A DNA stretch of 41,547 nucleotides from Ectocarpus siliculosus (taxonomy: Eukaryota > Sar > Phaeophyceae > Ectocarpales > Ectocarpaceae), in NCBI GenBank assembly GCA_000310025.1, contig FN649740.1, positions 2,589,981 to 2,631,527 on the forward strand, read 5' to 3'. The notes below the pieces were generated by a model. That model did no database searches and had not been told where the DNA came from. It was given only the letters and a program-made list of their open reading frames with translations. Shown here in pieces: positions 1 to 10,328 of the stretch (its first letter is position 1; every line of letters starts with the position of its first letter). The translations under genes were made by a program, and so were the position numbers.

Positions 1-560
1 GTGTCAGACGTGTCAGACCTATACCAAACAGGCTAGACGCGATCTTTTATGCCGTCGGGGGGGTTGTCATCACTGTGCACCACATCCTAGCTCGTGCTCG
101 TACAACAGCAGTACACGACAAGGGGTGCGGACAGCACACAGCAAAGCAAACGCCTCTCCTTTCCCTAACGATATTTCCCTGCTTAGTTGCCCCTAAAGGA
201 CATCCAAATCTACCCCGAAGGTTGTTATTGCCCCTATTGTAAAACCGTCAGATGTTTTTCATGCTCTATTCAGCCAGTGCGCCCGGGCAACTACGTAGTT
301 CTTTCTGCTAACCTACATCCGCGTTGGACAATTCTTATGGTACTGACAGCGCAGCATTTCGGCGGAGTTTCTTTCCCGAAACAAACCCGATTTTTTGGAG
401 CTCGTTGATGTTTGCTGTCTTCGACCTCTACTCAGCTTTCTCACGGCAGTGACTTCTGGTATGCAAACGGCTAGCGCCCGCGCCCAAGAACTAGGCAGTC
501 AAGAAGTTCATGCTCAACATTATATCAAACACAGGAACTTTAGCATCACTTGTGAGTCCG

Positions 561-1049
561 GTTAAGAACTTGGCATGTAAGAACTTGGCAGTTAAGAACG
601 TGGCAGTTAAGAACATGGCAGATAAGAACGTGGCAGTTAAGAACTTGGTGGTTAAAACCGTGGCAGTTAAGAACGTGGCAGATAAAAACGTGGCAGTTAA
701 GAACTTGGTGGTTAAGAACGTGGCATTTAAGAACATGGCAGTTAAGAACTTGGCGGTTAAAAACGTGGCAATTAAGAACATGGCGGTTAAAAACTTGGCA
801 GTTAAGAACATGGCGGTTAAAAACGGGGCAATTAAGAACATGGCGGTTAAAAACGTGGCAATTAAGAACATGGCGGTTAAAAACGTGGCAGTTAAGAACA
901 TGGCGGTTAAAAACGTGGCAGTTAAGAACATGGCGGTTAAGAACGTGCCAGTTAAGAACGTGGCAGCCAAGAACTTGCCAGTTAAGAACTTGGCAGCCAA
1001 GAACTTGGCAGCCAAGAACTGGCATCTAAGAACTTGGCTGTTGAGAACT
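561..1049. repeat. 15-bp/30-bp minisatellite
   Basis: About 33 copies of a 15-bp unit, consensus GTTAAGAACNTGGCR, often alternating with GTTAAAAACGTGGCA as a 30-bp double unit. The unit length is divisible by three and lacks stops, so several frames on both strands stay open. Those reading frames are an artefact. The array lies in the myosin intron left of exon 6. Similar 60-70-bp sequences flank it on both sides (about 490-560 and 1041-1115). Confidence 0.95.
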
Positions 1050-1143
1050 TCATGCTCAACACTATTGTATATATCAAAACATGGCAACTCGAGCACCGTT
1101 TACGAGCCCAGTCAAGCAAGCCCTCCTCGTCGTTCGTCCGTAC

Positions 1144-3426
1144 CTGAAGGTCCTTCGAAAGGCCAGACTTCGCCGCCCCCTTCACAAGCTCGTACAGGAT
1201 GTGGAAGTTACGCTCCCCCTGCATTCAGCGCGCGTCCCATGTAGCCCGGCCAACGCAACGCAAACCAGCGATGGATGACATCAGAAACGTACGAGGAAGA
1301 GCGAAAGAAACAGCTGGCTCGTCTGACCCTACCCCTAACCCTAGGCTACTGCTGCTGTTGCTGTTGCTGTTGCTGGAATATTTCAATGGTCGGCTGGTCG
1401 GTGCGGCCAATGCTACATCAGAGACAAACCCACGAGATCTCACAATGACAAAAACCGGAAACACTACACCAATACCCAATTTCACAAACTACCTCGCAAG
1501 TACTTCTACAACATCAGAGACAAACCCACGAGATCTCACAATGACAAAAACCGGAAACACTACACCAATACCCAATTTCACAAACTACCTCGCAAGTACT
1601 TCTACAACATCAGAGACAAACCCACGAGATCTCACAATGACAAAAACCGGAAACACTACACCAATACCCAATTTCACAAACTACCTCGCAAGTACTTCTA
1701 CTTCGACAACGAACGTCATGAGGTAACAATCACCTTGCACTGGGTAAGCACGCGGCTCTTCTCCAGCAGGTAGGTCTCGATGAACGCTCCCGCGAGGCGG
1801 TACTTGTCCCTGGTGAACTGCATCTTCAGGAACTTCCCGAAACGCGAAGAGTTGTTGTTTCGCAGCGTCTTGGCATTTCCGAAAGACTCTAAGATAGGAG
1901 AGGAGTCCACTACCTTCTGTTCTAGGCTCGTTACGCCTCCGACGGATCGATGTGTCAAAAACCTGACGAAGAGAGGGGGGGGGGGGGGTGACGTGGGAGC
2001 GCGGGGAGGGAGAAGCGAAGAAGAAACGGTAGCCAATATGAAAAATCCGAAAGAAGGTGGTGGAATCACTTGTACAAGGAGTCCGCGCGAGAGGACTGCG
2101 TGCCTTTTCGCATCTCTCGCCACGCTCCCACGTGTACCCAAAAAAATTGCCCTTCGAATAATTCTTTTGCTTGGCTCGTGTATCTCTCGCATCAGTGCCA
2201 AAGCACATGCCGAACGCGCCTCCCAAACCATCCATCATGACCACCAATAAACTTTTGACAAGAGACTCGCACCCCTCTCAAGGATATATATCCCTTCCTT
2301 CTATTATCGACAGCTCTCTCCTTGTTGTAAGACCCTGCAATAAAAAGGAACGCCCGGGACCCATTTTTTGACTACTGCTGTATTGTCTCACTTTAGAATA
2401 ATCTTGGACGACTCCGTCTTCCCCGCCCCGCTCTCTCCCGACACGATGATCGACTGGTTGGCCGCCTTCCGTCCCGCTCCCAACCGCATCTGGTGGTAGG
2501 ACAGCTGTTGCAGCACACACACATGCATACACACGCACGCCAGCCAACGAGAACATGAAGACCCGTGCATTTGGGTCAGCCAATCGTCAGAGTGGTGCAA
2601 CCGACTACCAACATGCACAAGGAGAAAAGCATGCACACACACATACATCAAAATTCACGGGCAAGAGTCAGACCACCACACCAGTTTGTTGACAGAAGGG
2701 TGCATAGGAAGAAACCGCCTCGACGATTCGAGAAGCTAAAGAACGCCCACCGCCAGCCAAGGACCTCGGTACCCACCAAGTAACCGGGAGACACCACCGG
2801 GGCGGGAAACCCGTATTCGTCGAAAACGAAACCATACAGCACACGTATCATCGAGACGAGCTAGAGATATCGAGATATCGAGAGAGACATGCCGAGAGAG
2901 AGAGAGAGAACAAATCGAAAAACAAGTTGTGCGCGTGCACACTGCTACCGTTGCCGCTGCGGTCGGGAAGGCGGCACGCAGCAGCTGACGATGCACATCT
3001 CACACACCTCGGCGATGGCATAGGGGTGAGGAGTCTCCGGGTTGAGCGGCCGGTTCATGAAGCTCTCCATGGGGGGGTCCTCCAGCCTACGCAGCGGGTT
3101 CACGGCGATCAAGACAGTTCCCTGCCGGTGGATGACGTCGTGCAGTTTGGGGGGGGGGGGGGGGGCGCACTCATGTTTTGCATACCCGTAACAGTTTGGC
3201 CATGCGTCCTCGAGAGGGCGGAGCGTTGTTCCAACAAGACCGATCACCGATGGTCAATCGTTCCTTCCCACGTGGCCAAACGGTGGCTCAAAATGTTTTC
3301 GTTACCCGTGTAGGTTGGGGGGGCAAGATGGGACGAACGCGTTGCGTAGAAAGGAATAGGGATAGACAACAACACGACCTCTGCATGATAAAAGCATGGG
3401 ATCGACAGCAGCAGCAGCAACAACAA

Positions 3427-3464
<38 letters not shown>

Positions 3465-6440
3465 CTGGCGTCGGTGGGATCCCGAAGAACAACAAAATAA
3501 CGCCATAACAACACCAACTGCTGTCGCTTGGCTCCTACCGAAATCTTCAAAACGACTCCAAGCACGACAACCAACATGGACGATCCACACGCTGGCACAT
3601 CAGAGCGTCCCCCAAAGCTCATCATGATCGCCATTCCCCACCCAAGAAGAGAAGGGCTGACCATATTGCTAACCAATCCTGGACTCTTGAAAAGTGGACA
3701 GATGCCTTTGATTCACTTTTGTAGGACCACCGCCAAGAAGCACACAAAAAAACAAGCGTCTCTCACCATGAATGTGTAGGCCTTCTGGTCCTTGATCTGG
3801 GCCCTCTGCCCTAGGTTGTGCAGGATACCGGCCTCGTGGATGTGGTGCAGCGACGTCATGTCCGCCACCACCTTGGGGTTGTGTGGGTGGGCCTCCCCGA
3901 ACCCCTGAGCTCACCGTCGCACACAGCACACACACAACACAACACAACACAACACACCGAGAGCAGCAGACGACGGCAAGAAAAGGCCAAGCGAGGGAGA
4001 AGAACACGCGGGAATGCGGACATTACTATCGGGGGCAAGGTAGAGGGGGGGTGTACTCATGTCAACGCATGCCGCAATCGCAAGACCATTGACCTCGCAT
4101 CCCGACAAAACCGGGACTGAGCGATATGCCGGGTTTTCGCCGGTCAAGCTTACGTTTCACAAGGATGGACCAGAAGCTGGTCATCCTCCTTGCGTTTGCT
4201 GTGCCAAACCAGATATGCCATGGTTTGATTGGGCATCCCGGCTAAACAAACGCTCCACATATTCGGTAGGCACGAGTGTGCTGCAAGTACCGCAAAGGGA
4301 CTTGTGAAGGTGGGGGGTCGTAAGTGTGTGGGGGTCAGTTCGGCGTAGTTGTAGTATCCGAAATGCGCGGTTGTTTTCTGGCCTCGAGCCCTTTGTGTTG
4401 AGGGGGCAAACACCAGGCATGCCAGGTCGGAATCCTTCCGCTCCCTGTCGCCTGCTCAATCTTGTGTTAACCGTCATTCTAAACATCTTTTTGCCCCCCC
4501 CTAGATGTAGAATACCACGCGCCAATACGCGAAGGGGGAGAGGCACCGAGGGGCCCCGCCCCCGTTGCCATCTTTGTACACATGTCTCTTGAGTCCTTAC
4601 AAATACACGGCAGGTTCAACCAAGGTTGGTATTTACTATTACCACATCTGGTATCTTTTTCGCGGAAGGGCAAGCGTGCGTGCATGTTACGTCCAAAGAA
4701 CTACGGGGGGGTACCGAGAGGTCATTCTCGACAGAAGCTGCTCTCGGGTGGATTCTCTTCCTTCAGGTTGGCACAATTGCCGGTAGCCGGGCAACCCCCG
4801 GCACACTCGTATGGTATACGAAATGCTCTTCTGCCCGCCCCCCCCCGAGGTCAACGATTAAGAGGGAACGCGCCAGGGCATTTTGCCCGAAACTGGATTA
4901 AGGACCAAATCGAGAGAGGGAAGGGTACTACCGTAACTCCGGAGGAGGGCTTAGTATTGATCTACAAAACCTGTAGCACACCACTTGTATATGGGTTTTA
5001 GAGTGCGGTACTATTGCAGGTGAAGTAAAGTGAGATGCTGCACATTGTACTATAATAATACCTACTGCTGTAGGATGAAGGACAGTCATTTGACTATGTA
5101 GTCCGCGGTGACGATAACTCGTGTTCGCGGATCCAACAGCATGAACAGCTCCTTCGTGGTCTTCGACTCTCTCCCTCTCTCTCTCTCTCCTCCACGAATT
5201 GATCCCCTCAGCAAGTTATGTTCCTCTTCTCACTGGCTCTTTGGAATCACACCGCTGTCACGCTTCTGTTGCGTTACCAATCACCATAATTGATTGCAAA
5301 ACTGGCCTCGCTCTCACGACCTGCGACGCTTATCTACAGTAGTCGCGGCTCGGACATAAGAGGGTACCTGAATAAGAGGGGGCTTCGATAAAGGGGATCG
5401 AAATCGATTGTCACTCACCCGACCCTCTTACAATCGTAACTCGAGTGCTCTCTCATTCCGGTATAAGGGGGGCTCCAACATATGGTATCTAAGAGGGCCG
5501 AGGGCCTTTGTCAAACCACCCTCTTGTACTACTATTATACTAAAATCGGAGCCACGACTGCTGCACCAGTGAGTGCGAGGTGTGGAGATGGGAGTGATTT
5601 GAAGCTCCCGCTTTGAGCGGCACAAGCAGATTTTACAAGCAAAGAGGCCATGGTACAGTACTGCTGGACGTTGTGAAGTTTCTTGGTGGTCTCCACTTGG
5701 TCCTTCACCACGACAAAAAAAAAGCACCAAACAATCCCCGGATAGATGCCGGTGGGGACACACATGTCCACGTTAAATTTCTCGTATTTAGGTAGACGTT
5801 CGCGCAGTACACAGCAGCAAGGGCCGCCCCGTAGCTTGCTGTGTGTCCCAACGATATAGTGACGCATGTTGCGACTGCTGTGAACCGTACGTATGTTCTG
5901 TCGAGACGAGGCGTCATGAGCGAAGAGCACAGCAGCAGTTGCAATAGCGAGAGAACGGCCCTCGACGTGATGGTTTGCTGCGGACAGCTGCGCGGTGCAC
6001 CCATCGGCGTGGGCGGCGGGATGTCCGTTTTCTCTTCATCTCTCACGCACAAGCAGAAATGAGAATAATATTTAGCTGGTGGACGAGGGCCGTGCGGAAA
6101 ACACGGAAAGGAGAGTAGGCTAGAGGAGAGCGGTCGAGTGTGTCGAAGGTTACCTACCCACGTATATAAACCGCATCCTTATGCATAGCACCGTAGGAGG
6201 TGCTGTGAAAGGCAGTCTGTTTCTTCTTCTCACCAGATCGATCTCCTGGGTTTCGCCAGTAGCCTTGTTCCGCACCCGCAGCAGCGTGTTGTCCTGCGAC
6301 AGCACCTCTACCAGGACCCACATCTTGTCCGGGTCCTCGGTCCACACCAGAGACCCGTCGGGCCTCTTGTCCGCCCTGAACGCCTTCTTAGACATGGACG
6401 ACACGATGCCCCTTGGAGGGGCTGTGTTGTTCGGCGGCAT
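1144..6440 (-). CDS. Myosin heavy chain, N-terminal part of motor head (partial, 6 exons)
   Basis: This gene encodes an actin-based motor ATPase; only the first part of the head is in the window. Exons on the minus strand are 6440-6234 (or from the Met at 6395), 3904-3767, 3121-3008, 2504-2392, 1962-1734 and 1218-1144. All have GT donors, AG acceptors and matching phases. Exon 1 holds the SH3-like N-terminal subdomain ([18 protein letters not shown]). Exon 2 reads [20 protein letters not shown], and exon 3 has [10 protein letters not shown] and PHPYAIAE. Exon 4 has the P-loop GESGAGKT. Exon 5 has [10 protein letters not shown], switch [11 protein letters not shown] and [13 protein letters not shown]. 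Exon 6 begins [11 protein letters not shown]. These are in the normal family order, with no frameshift or lost ATP-binding residue. The relay, actin-binding, neck and tail regions must lie left of the window. The class cannot be assigned from this part. Two in-frame Met codons (6440, 6395) could be the start. The introns carry many repeats. Confidence 0.93.
1415..1702. repeat. Three near-identical 96-bp tandem repeats
   Basis: Copies start at 1415, 1511 and 1607 and are essentially identical, which implies recent duplication. The array sits in the myosin intron between exons 6 and 5 and ends about 30 bp from the exon 5 donor side (1734). A plus-strand frame through it encodes a 32-residue repeat with several N-x-T sites, but it is antisense to the gene and starts over exon 6, so I do not call it a gene. 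Confidence 0.95.
3238..3312 (-). mobile_element. Short fragment of a LINE 3' tail
   Basis: This block is similar, in reverse orientation, to 12815-12890 downstream of the LINE relic in NPL4. Shared parts include the stretch with ACCGATCACCGATGG and the stretch with GGTGGCTCAAAA. It lies in myosin intron 2 and represents a 5'-truncated copy of the same family. Confidence 0.6.
3406..3463. repeat. CAG/CAA trinucleotide microsatellite
   Basis: About 19 CAG or CAA triplets in the myosin intron between exons 3 and 2. All frames are open across the repeat, which generates spurious Gln, Ala/Ser and Cys/Leu reading frames. Confidence 0.9.
4035..4110. repeat. Dispersed poly-G-led repeat, copy 1
   Basis: A G tract is followed by TGTACTCATG, GCATGCCG and AGACCATTGACCTCGCA. 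The same ordered blocks recur at 13750-13845. It lies in myosin intron 1. A shorter resemblance (G tract, then ACTCATG) occurs at 3149-3180. Confidence 0.6.
5337..5530. repeat. Cluster of ATAAGAGGG-like motifs, possible DNA-transposon end
   Basis: ATAAGAGGG, ATAAAGGGG and ATAAGGGGG motifs recur about every 15-20 bp from 5355 to 5395 and again near 5463 and 5492. Inverted versions (CCCTCTTA, CCCTCTTG) lie at about 5420 and 5518. This resembles degenerate pogo/Tigger-type termini, but no transposase is present. It lies in myosin intron 1. Confidence 0.35.
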
Positions 6441-8119
6441 GTTTCTGGTTACCTCTCGCCGATATGCAGCGTTCGCTCTCGCGCGTACGTCGGTGTGACA
6501 CCTTTTGATAGCCCGGGGGAGGAAGGATGCTTCGTGCAGCTTTCTTGCACAAGCCTTGCCCGCGAGGAAGAGGTGGATCAACGGACAACCCCCTCCACTA
6601 CTGCTGTACCCACCCAAGCAAGCCGGAGTGAACGGGCAGCACAGCAAGAGAAGGAATTGGTAACACAACACAGCAGTAGTTCTGTGTCTGATCACAGGTA
6701 TTTTTGGAACCTCCCACCCTTTCACCAATTCCGATTCTGCGTTCCCCCTCCGGGCTTGCTGCCGTGTCTGTTGTGTCGCATGTTTTCCGCCTGCCCTTAC
6801 GGAACCTGCTGGAAAACTGCTGTCGGGAAGCTTATACCAAATACCAACCATCGGCACGCACCATCCGAACGAAACGGTTTACGCATTTAGTTCTGGCATG
6901 TGCTTGCAGAAATCATGAAGCTCTCTTGGTGTGTGCGTAAAAAACTAAAAAACAGCGTCCACGCTTCAAACTCTTAGCGGTTCCATACATCTACACATAC
7001 CATCTACGTTGCATTGCCACAACCCCTGTGGTTGGTGAAGACTCATGCATAGAGAAAAACTCGTGTTCCGAACCTGAAATTCATGTTCGCACTCCATCCG
7101 CACGCACGCTCGGAACTTATCTGTCTATCGCTGCTTGTGCTGGTACGAATGAATAACTTCGCATTCCTTCCGATTAGGCTATTGTAGGAGCCGAAGTAAG
7201 GTGTAAGTGAACCATTGTTCCAAAAGAACTACTTCCAAAAGTACTTCAATTACAAAGGCTACAATTGTATCTATCCAATTGGAAAACCAGATCCATTCCC
7301 ATTAGACTCGACCTGTTGATAATGGTCAGCCCTGTTACATCGAAAAGCCAAAAGTCCGGCGATGCCGCGCCAACGATGAAAAAATGACGACTAAACAACG
7401 CTGCCGCGACAGCAGAGTATCGCGCCTCACATAATACATACATGGCCAAGCAAGGACAAATCGTACCCCTAGCTCGGGGATGGATACCTCCATTCAATTA
7501 TGTCCACCCGAACACCAACGTCTAGAGGTGTAGAGGTAAGAGGAGAGTGTCGATACAGGCTAACATCGTACCGACTAGCCCAGGCGAGGGAAGCGCGGGT
7601 TTTGTCGAGATGTCTGTCCGTTTTACACGTGTAGTGCATTTTCTGGACGTATGAGCCGGGGAAACGCAGAGAGTGCAATCCGGAAATCCTGGTGGATACA
7701 CCGCTGATCGGAAATTATAATTGTTATTTAACCTTCAACTTTGGGTGGCGTGTGGAAGAAGCAGGCCATCCAGACACAACACGTTTCGAGCCCCGTCCAT
7801 AAGAAAACCATCCTCGACCAACACCCACACCAACGAATGAAACGAAAGAGGCCACTTGAGAGCAGTGCACACCGAAGGGAAGCAAGCCACAACACTAGAC
7901 CTCAAAGGGGGCAAGGCAAACAACACGTTTTCTTGCTTCAACACAGGGAAAACCTACAAATCATGGGGCAGGCTCGGACTACACACTCTATACGCCCCAT
8001 GAGCAGCAGTTCTACACGCCCAACAACCAAAAGCAAGGCAGTTCTATCTCAATACATACATGACCGCAGCTGCTGCCTCAGTATGATTCTCATGTTCAAA
8101 CGTTGATGCACGACTCTTA
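6441..8119. other. Intergenic: myosin upstream region and 3' flank of the ASAF gene
   Basis: No supported exon on either strand. It should contain the myosin promoter and 5' UTR and the 3' UTR of the plastid-targeted gene. A TACTGCTGTA site at 6599 is about 160 bp upstream of the myosin start. No convincing TATA box can be assigned. Confidence 0.55.
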
Positions 8120-9138
8120 TCATGCCGTCTCCCCGTCCCCGACACCGGCATCTCCACCGTCTGCCCCTTCTTCATCGCCATCGTCATCCCCGTTGCCATC
8201 TGCGGCGGCAGCGGCGGCGGCGGCGGCGGCTTCCGCGGCCTTCTTCTTGTTCTTCTCGATCACGTCGAAGAGCGCGTTGGCGTCGCTCCCGAACATGCTC
8301 GTCGCCGCCCCTGCCGGCTCCACTACTTTCCCGGAGAACTGGTCGCGGGAACACAACAGCAAAGTCGTAGCGGACACCCGAGGGTTACATAGACCAAGGT
8401 CGAAACGCTACACTGCTGTAGAGATGGAAACCAACTGGCCCTAATGACGCGTCTTGAAACATGATTAATTGTTGTCGCATTTCTTTGGGCGGAAACGCGC
8501 CTCATGACGTGGAAGATGACGAGGAAGGAAAGTACATCAGGACGACAACCAGGGCAACTACCATGTCTCTGCACCCCGACCTTCTTCGGTCTGAACGACC
8601 CTCAAACAACCACTCCCCCGGCGCAGCGGCTTACACGTTGGGTTATGAGGGACGGCGAGAGGAGCTCGCTAGTAACGTGGAGTCGCTCGACAGGCGGCGG
8701 TGGGCATCCTGTTAGAGTTTCCGCCAAACGCTGCAGCAGCAAGTTGCCATGATACGTCGTCCCATTCCAAGTTGACAGCACGGGGTCAACATAGATAGGC
8801 CAACCAACAAAGCGTGAGGGCAGCACAGCCAGCCTCCTTGCCGGGCCACGCAACTAGAAAAAAGCATTCTTGATTGACCGGCGGTCGTTCCTCACGTTTT
8901 CCTCCATCTCGACCTTGACCTTCCTCTTGATGCCGTGGAGCGGCGCCAATCTCTCCGCGCGCTTCGCCGATCGCGAGGAGGAGGAGGCGGAGGAGGATGG
9001 TCGTGGTGGTGATGATGAGAGGAAGGCGGACGCCGGCGACAGAACAACGAGAAGGGCCGCCAAGAACAACGCCAACAGTGGCCGTCCCGTGCGGCAGCTG
9101 CTTCTGCCGCGAAGGCCGGTGGGCCGTCTCGACAACAT
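8120..9138 (-). CDS. Small plastid-targeted protein with ASAF presequence (2 exons, hypothetical)
   Basis: Exon 1 is 9138-8896 (81 codons, donor AAAAC|GTGAGG) and exon 2 is 8338-8120 (acceptor CGACCAG, stop TGA), giving 153 aa in one continuous phase. Residues 1-18 are basic, and 19-38 form a hydrophobic signal core (LLALFLAALLVVL) ending SPASAF. A Ser/Pro/Arg-rich stretch lacking acidic residues follows. This is the signal peptide plus transit peptide layout, with Phe at +1, that heterokont algae use for stroma-directed proteins. The mature part has a basic-acidic stretch (KRKVKVEMEEN), then FGSDANALFDVIEKNKKK. It ends in an Ala run and a Gly/Asp/Glu-rich tail. I do not recognise the mature domain. 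Targeting is well supported by family knowledge; function is unknown. The exon 1-2 junction is inferred from splice signals and phase. The gene is divergent from NPL4. Confidence 0.72.
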
Positions 9139-10328
9139 GTTTCCCCGCGTGTGAAAAGAGCAGTGTTCGGTTCGCCTGTTGTCGTGTGCATACGCAAGAC
9201 AGAGACAAAGGAGGTTGTAGAGGGTTGCTTCATGTTGCAAGTTTACAGCAGGAATATTTTTGTTTATCGTGGGGCAAGGAAGCACCGACTACAAGGCATC
9301 GCGGGCCAACTCTTCTATATACCACGACAAGTACTGCCTACAAAAGTACCAAACTTCGACTACGGTTGGAATGCATCACGACATCAACCTAAAACACTAT
9401 GTTACACCCCCACATCAATACTTACCCTCACCGTCCCGTCTTGGATAAGGCGTAGTTTTTGCGTTCAGCACAGAGGGCGTTTTGGAAATAAATGGTGATA
9501 GCAGCAGCGCAGTCGGCGGCGCAGAAGGCACAGACCACAAGACGCAGGGAAGAGGGGTTGAACCCTGTATTGTACATCCCTTTCAGACTACTGCTGTACT
9601 GCATACTACTGTATAGCATCAGACCTGATGCGTACCAGGTACATGTGGGTACATGCGCACCTGCTGTGTATATATACAAGTACATCGCTGCTTTAAATCG
9701 CTACCAAGACGCTCCTTCACAACGCCTACTCTCACCTGCTTTGTTCTCCACACACCGCTCAGCACACCAGGCTCCTGCTGTGCTCTCTGCTGACTCTACT
9801 CTCAGCTCTGGACTGCGAAAAGAGGAGTTAGGTGGGGCTCCGCGAAATACAACGCATCCATAGACAAAATAGTACATCCCTGTCCAGTTTCGGTCTATAC
9901 TCTACGCGAAGCCCCATCGGGCTGATGCTGGACTCGCGAAGTGCGAGCACCTCACCAGCCTGGCTCAGCTCACCTCTCATCATAGTTGGCTCTCCTTATC
10001 TGGTTGAGAATTCAGGCCGTTTGCCTTGGTCTATCAGTTTTTCACGGTAAGTGCAACCACGGGTAGTGCAACAGAGCTGTTCATGTAGCGGTACTCCTGT
10101 AAATACCCCCAGGCAACAGCAGTACTGTATCTATGTGCTCTGCGCTTGCCAGGTGTGATGATCCTACACGCGCTAGCAGGCATGCTACCACTGCCCGATG
10201 ACGCCAACACCACATGTACATTGATCTCTCTTGTGCAATCACTCCGTACAATACCGCTTCTCCTGTACACGCTGTCAACTATCTTGCTCGCTGGTCAGAG
10301 CGATTTGTTCAAGACCCATCCAGCAGAC
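9139..10328. promoter_or_regulatory. Divergent intergenic region between the ASAF gene and NPL4
   Basis: The two start codons face away from each other across 1.2 kb, so both promoters must lie here. A TACTGCTGTA site is at 9589, followed within 15 bp by the variant TACTACTGTA. A further 9-of-10 match is at about 10113. No exon is supported, although an NPL4 5' UTR exon could be present. Confidence 0.5.

Larger units (their letters stand above)
3905..6233 (-). other. Myosin intron 1 (2.3 kb)
   Basis: This is the largest myosin intron within the window, between the SH3-like exon and the exon 2 acceptor at 3905-3906. Beyond the poly-G-led repeat and the ATAAGAGGG cluster it contains one perfect TACTGCTGTA (5063) inside an imperfect palindrome. 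I see no coding exon here. Confidence 0.7.

Noticed and set aside
491-1244. Long overlapping reading frames on both strands over the 15-bp repeat
   Set aside because: They arise because the unit is a multiple of three and stop-free; the region is a minisatellite inside a myosin intron.
1329-1351. Telomere-like CCCTAACCCTAG stretch
   Set aside because: Only about two to three degenerate units; too short to be a meaningful interstitial telomere.
1199-1726. 175-codon frame with three 32-residue repeats rich in N-x-T sites
   Set aside because: It is antisense to myosin exon 6, has no recognisable domain, and its repeats are explained by the 96-bp tandem duplication.
3178-3627. 149-codon poly-Gln frame and its Cys/Ala/Leu counterparts
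   Set aside because: Open only because of the CAG/CAA microsatellite; lies within a myosin intron.
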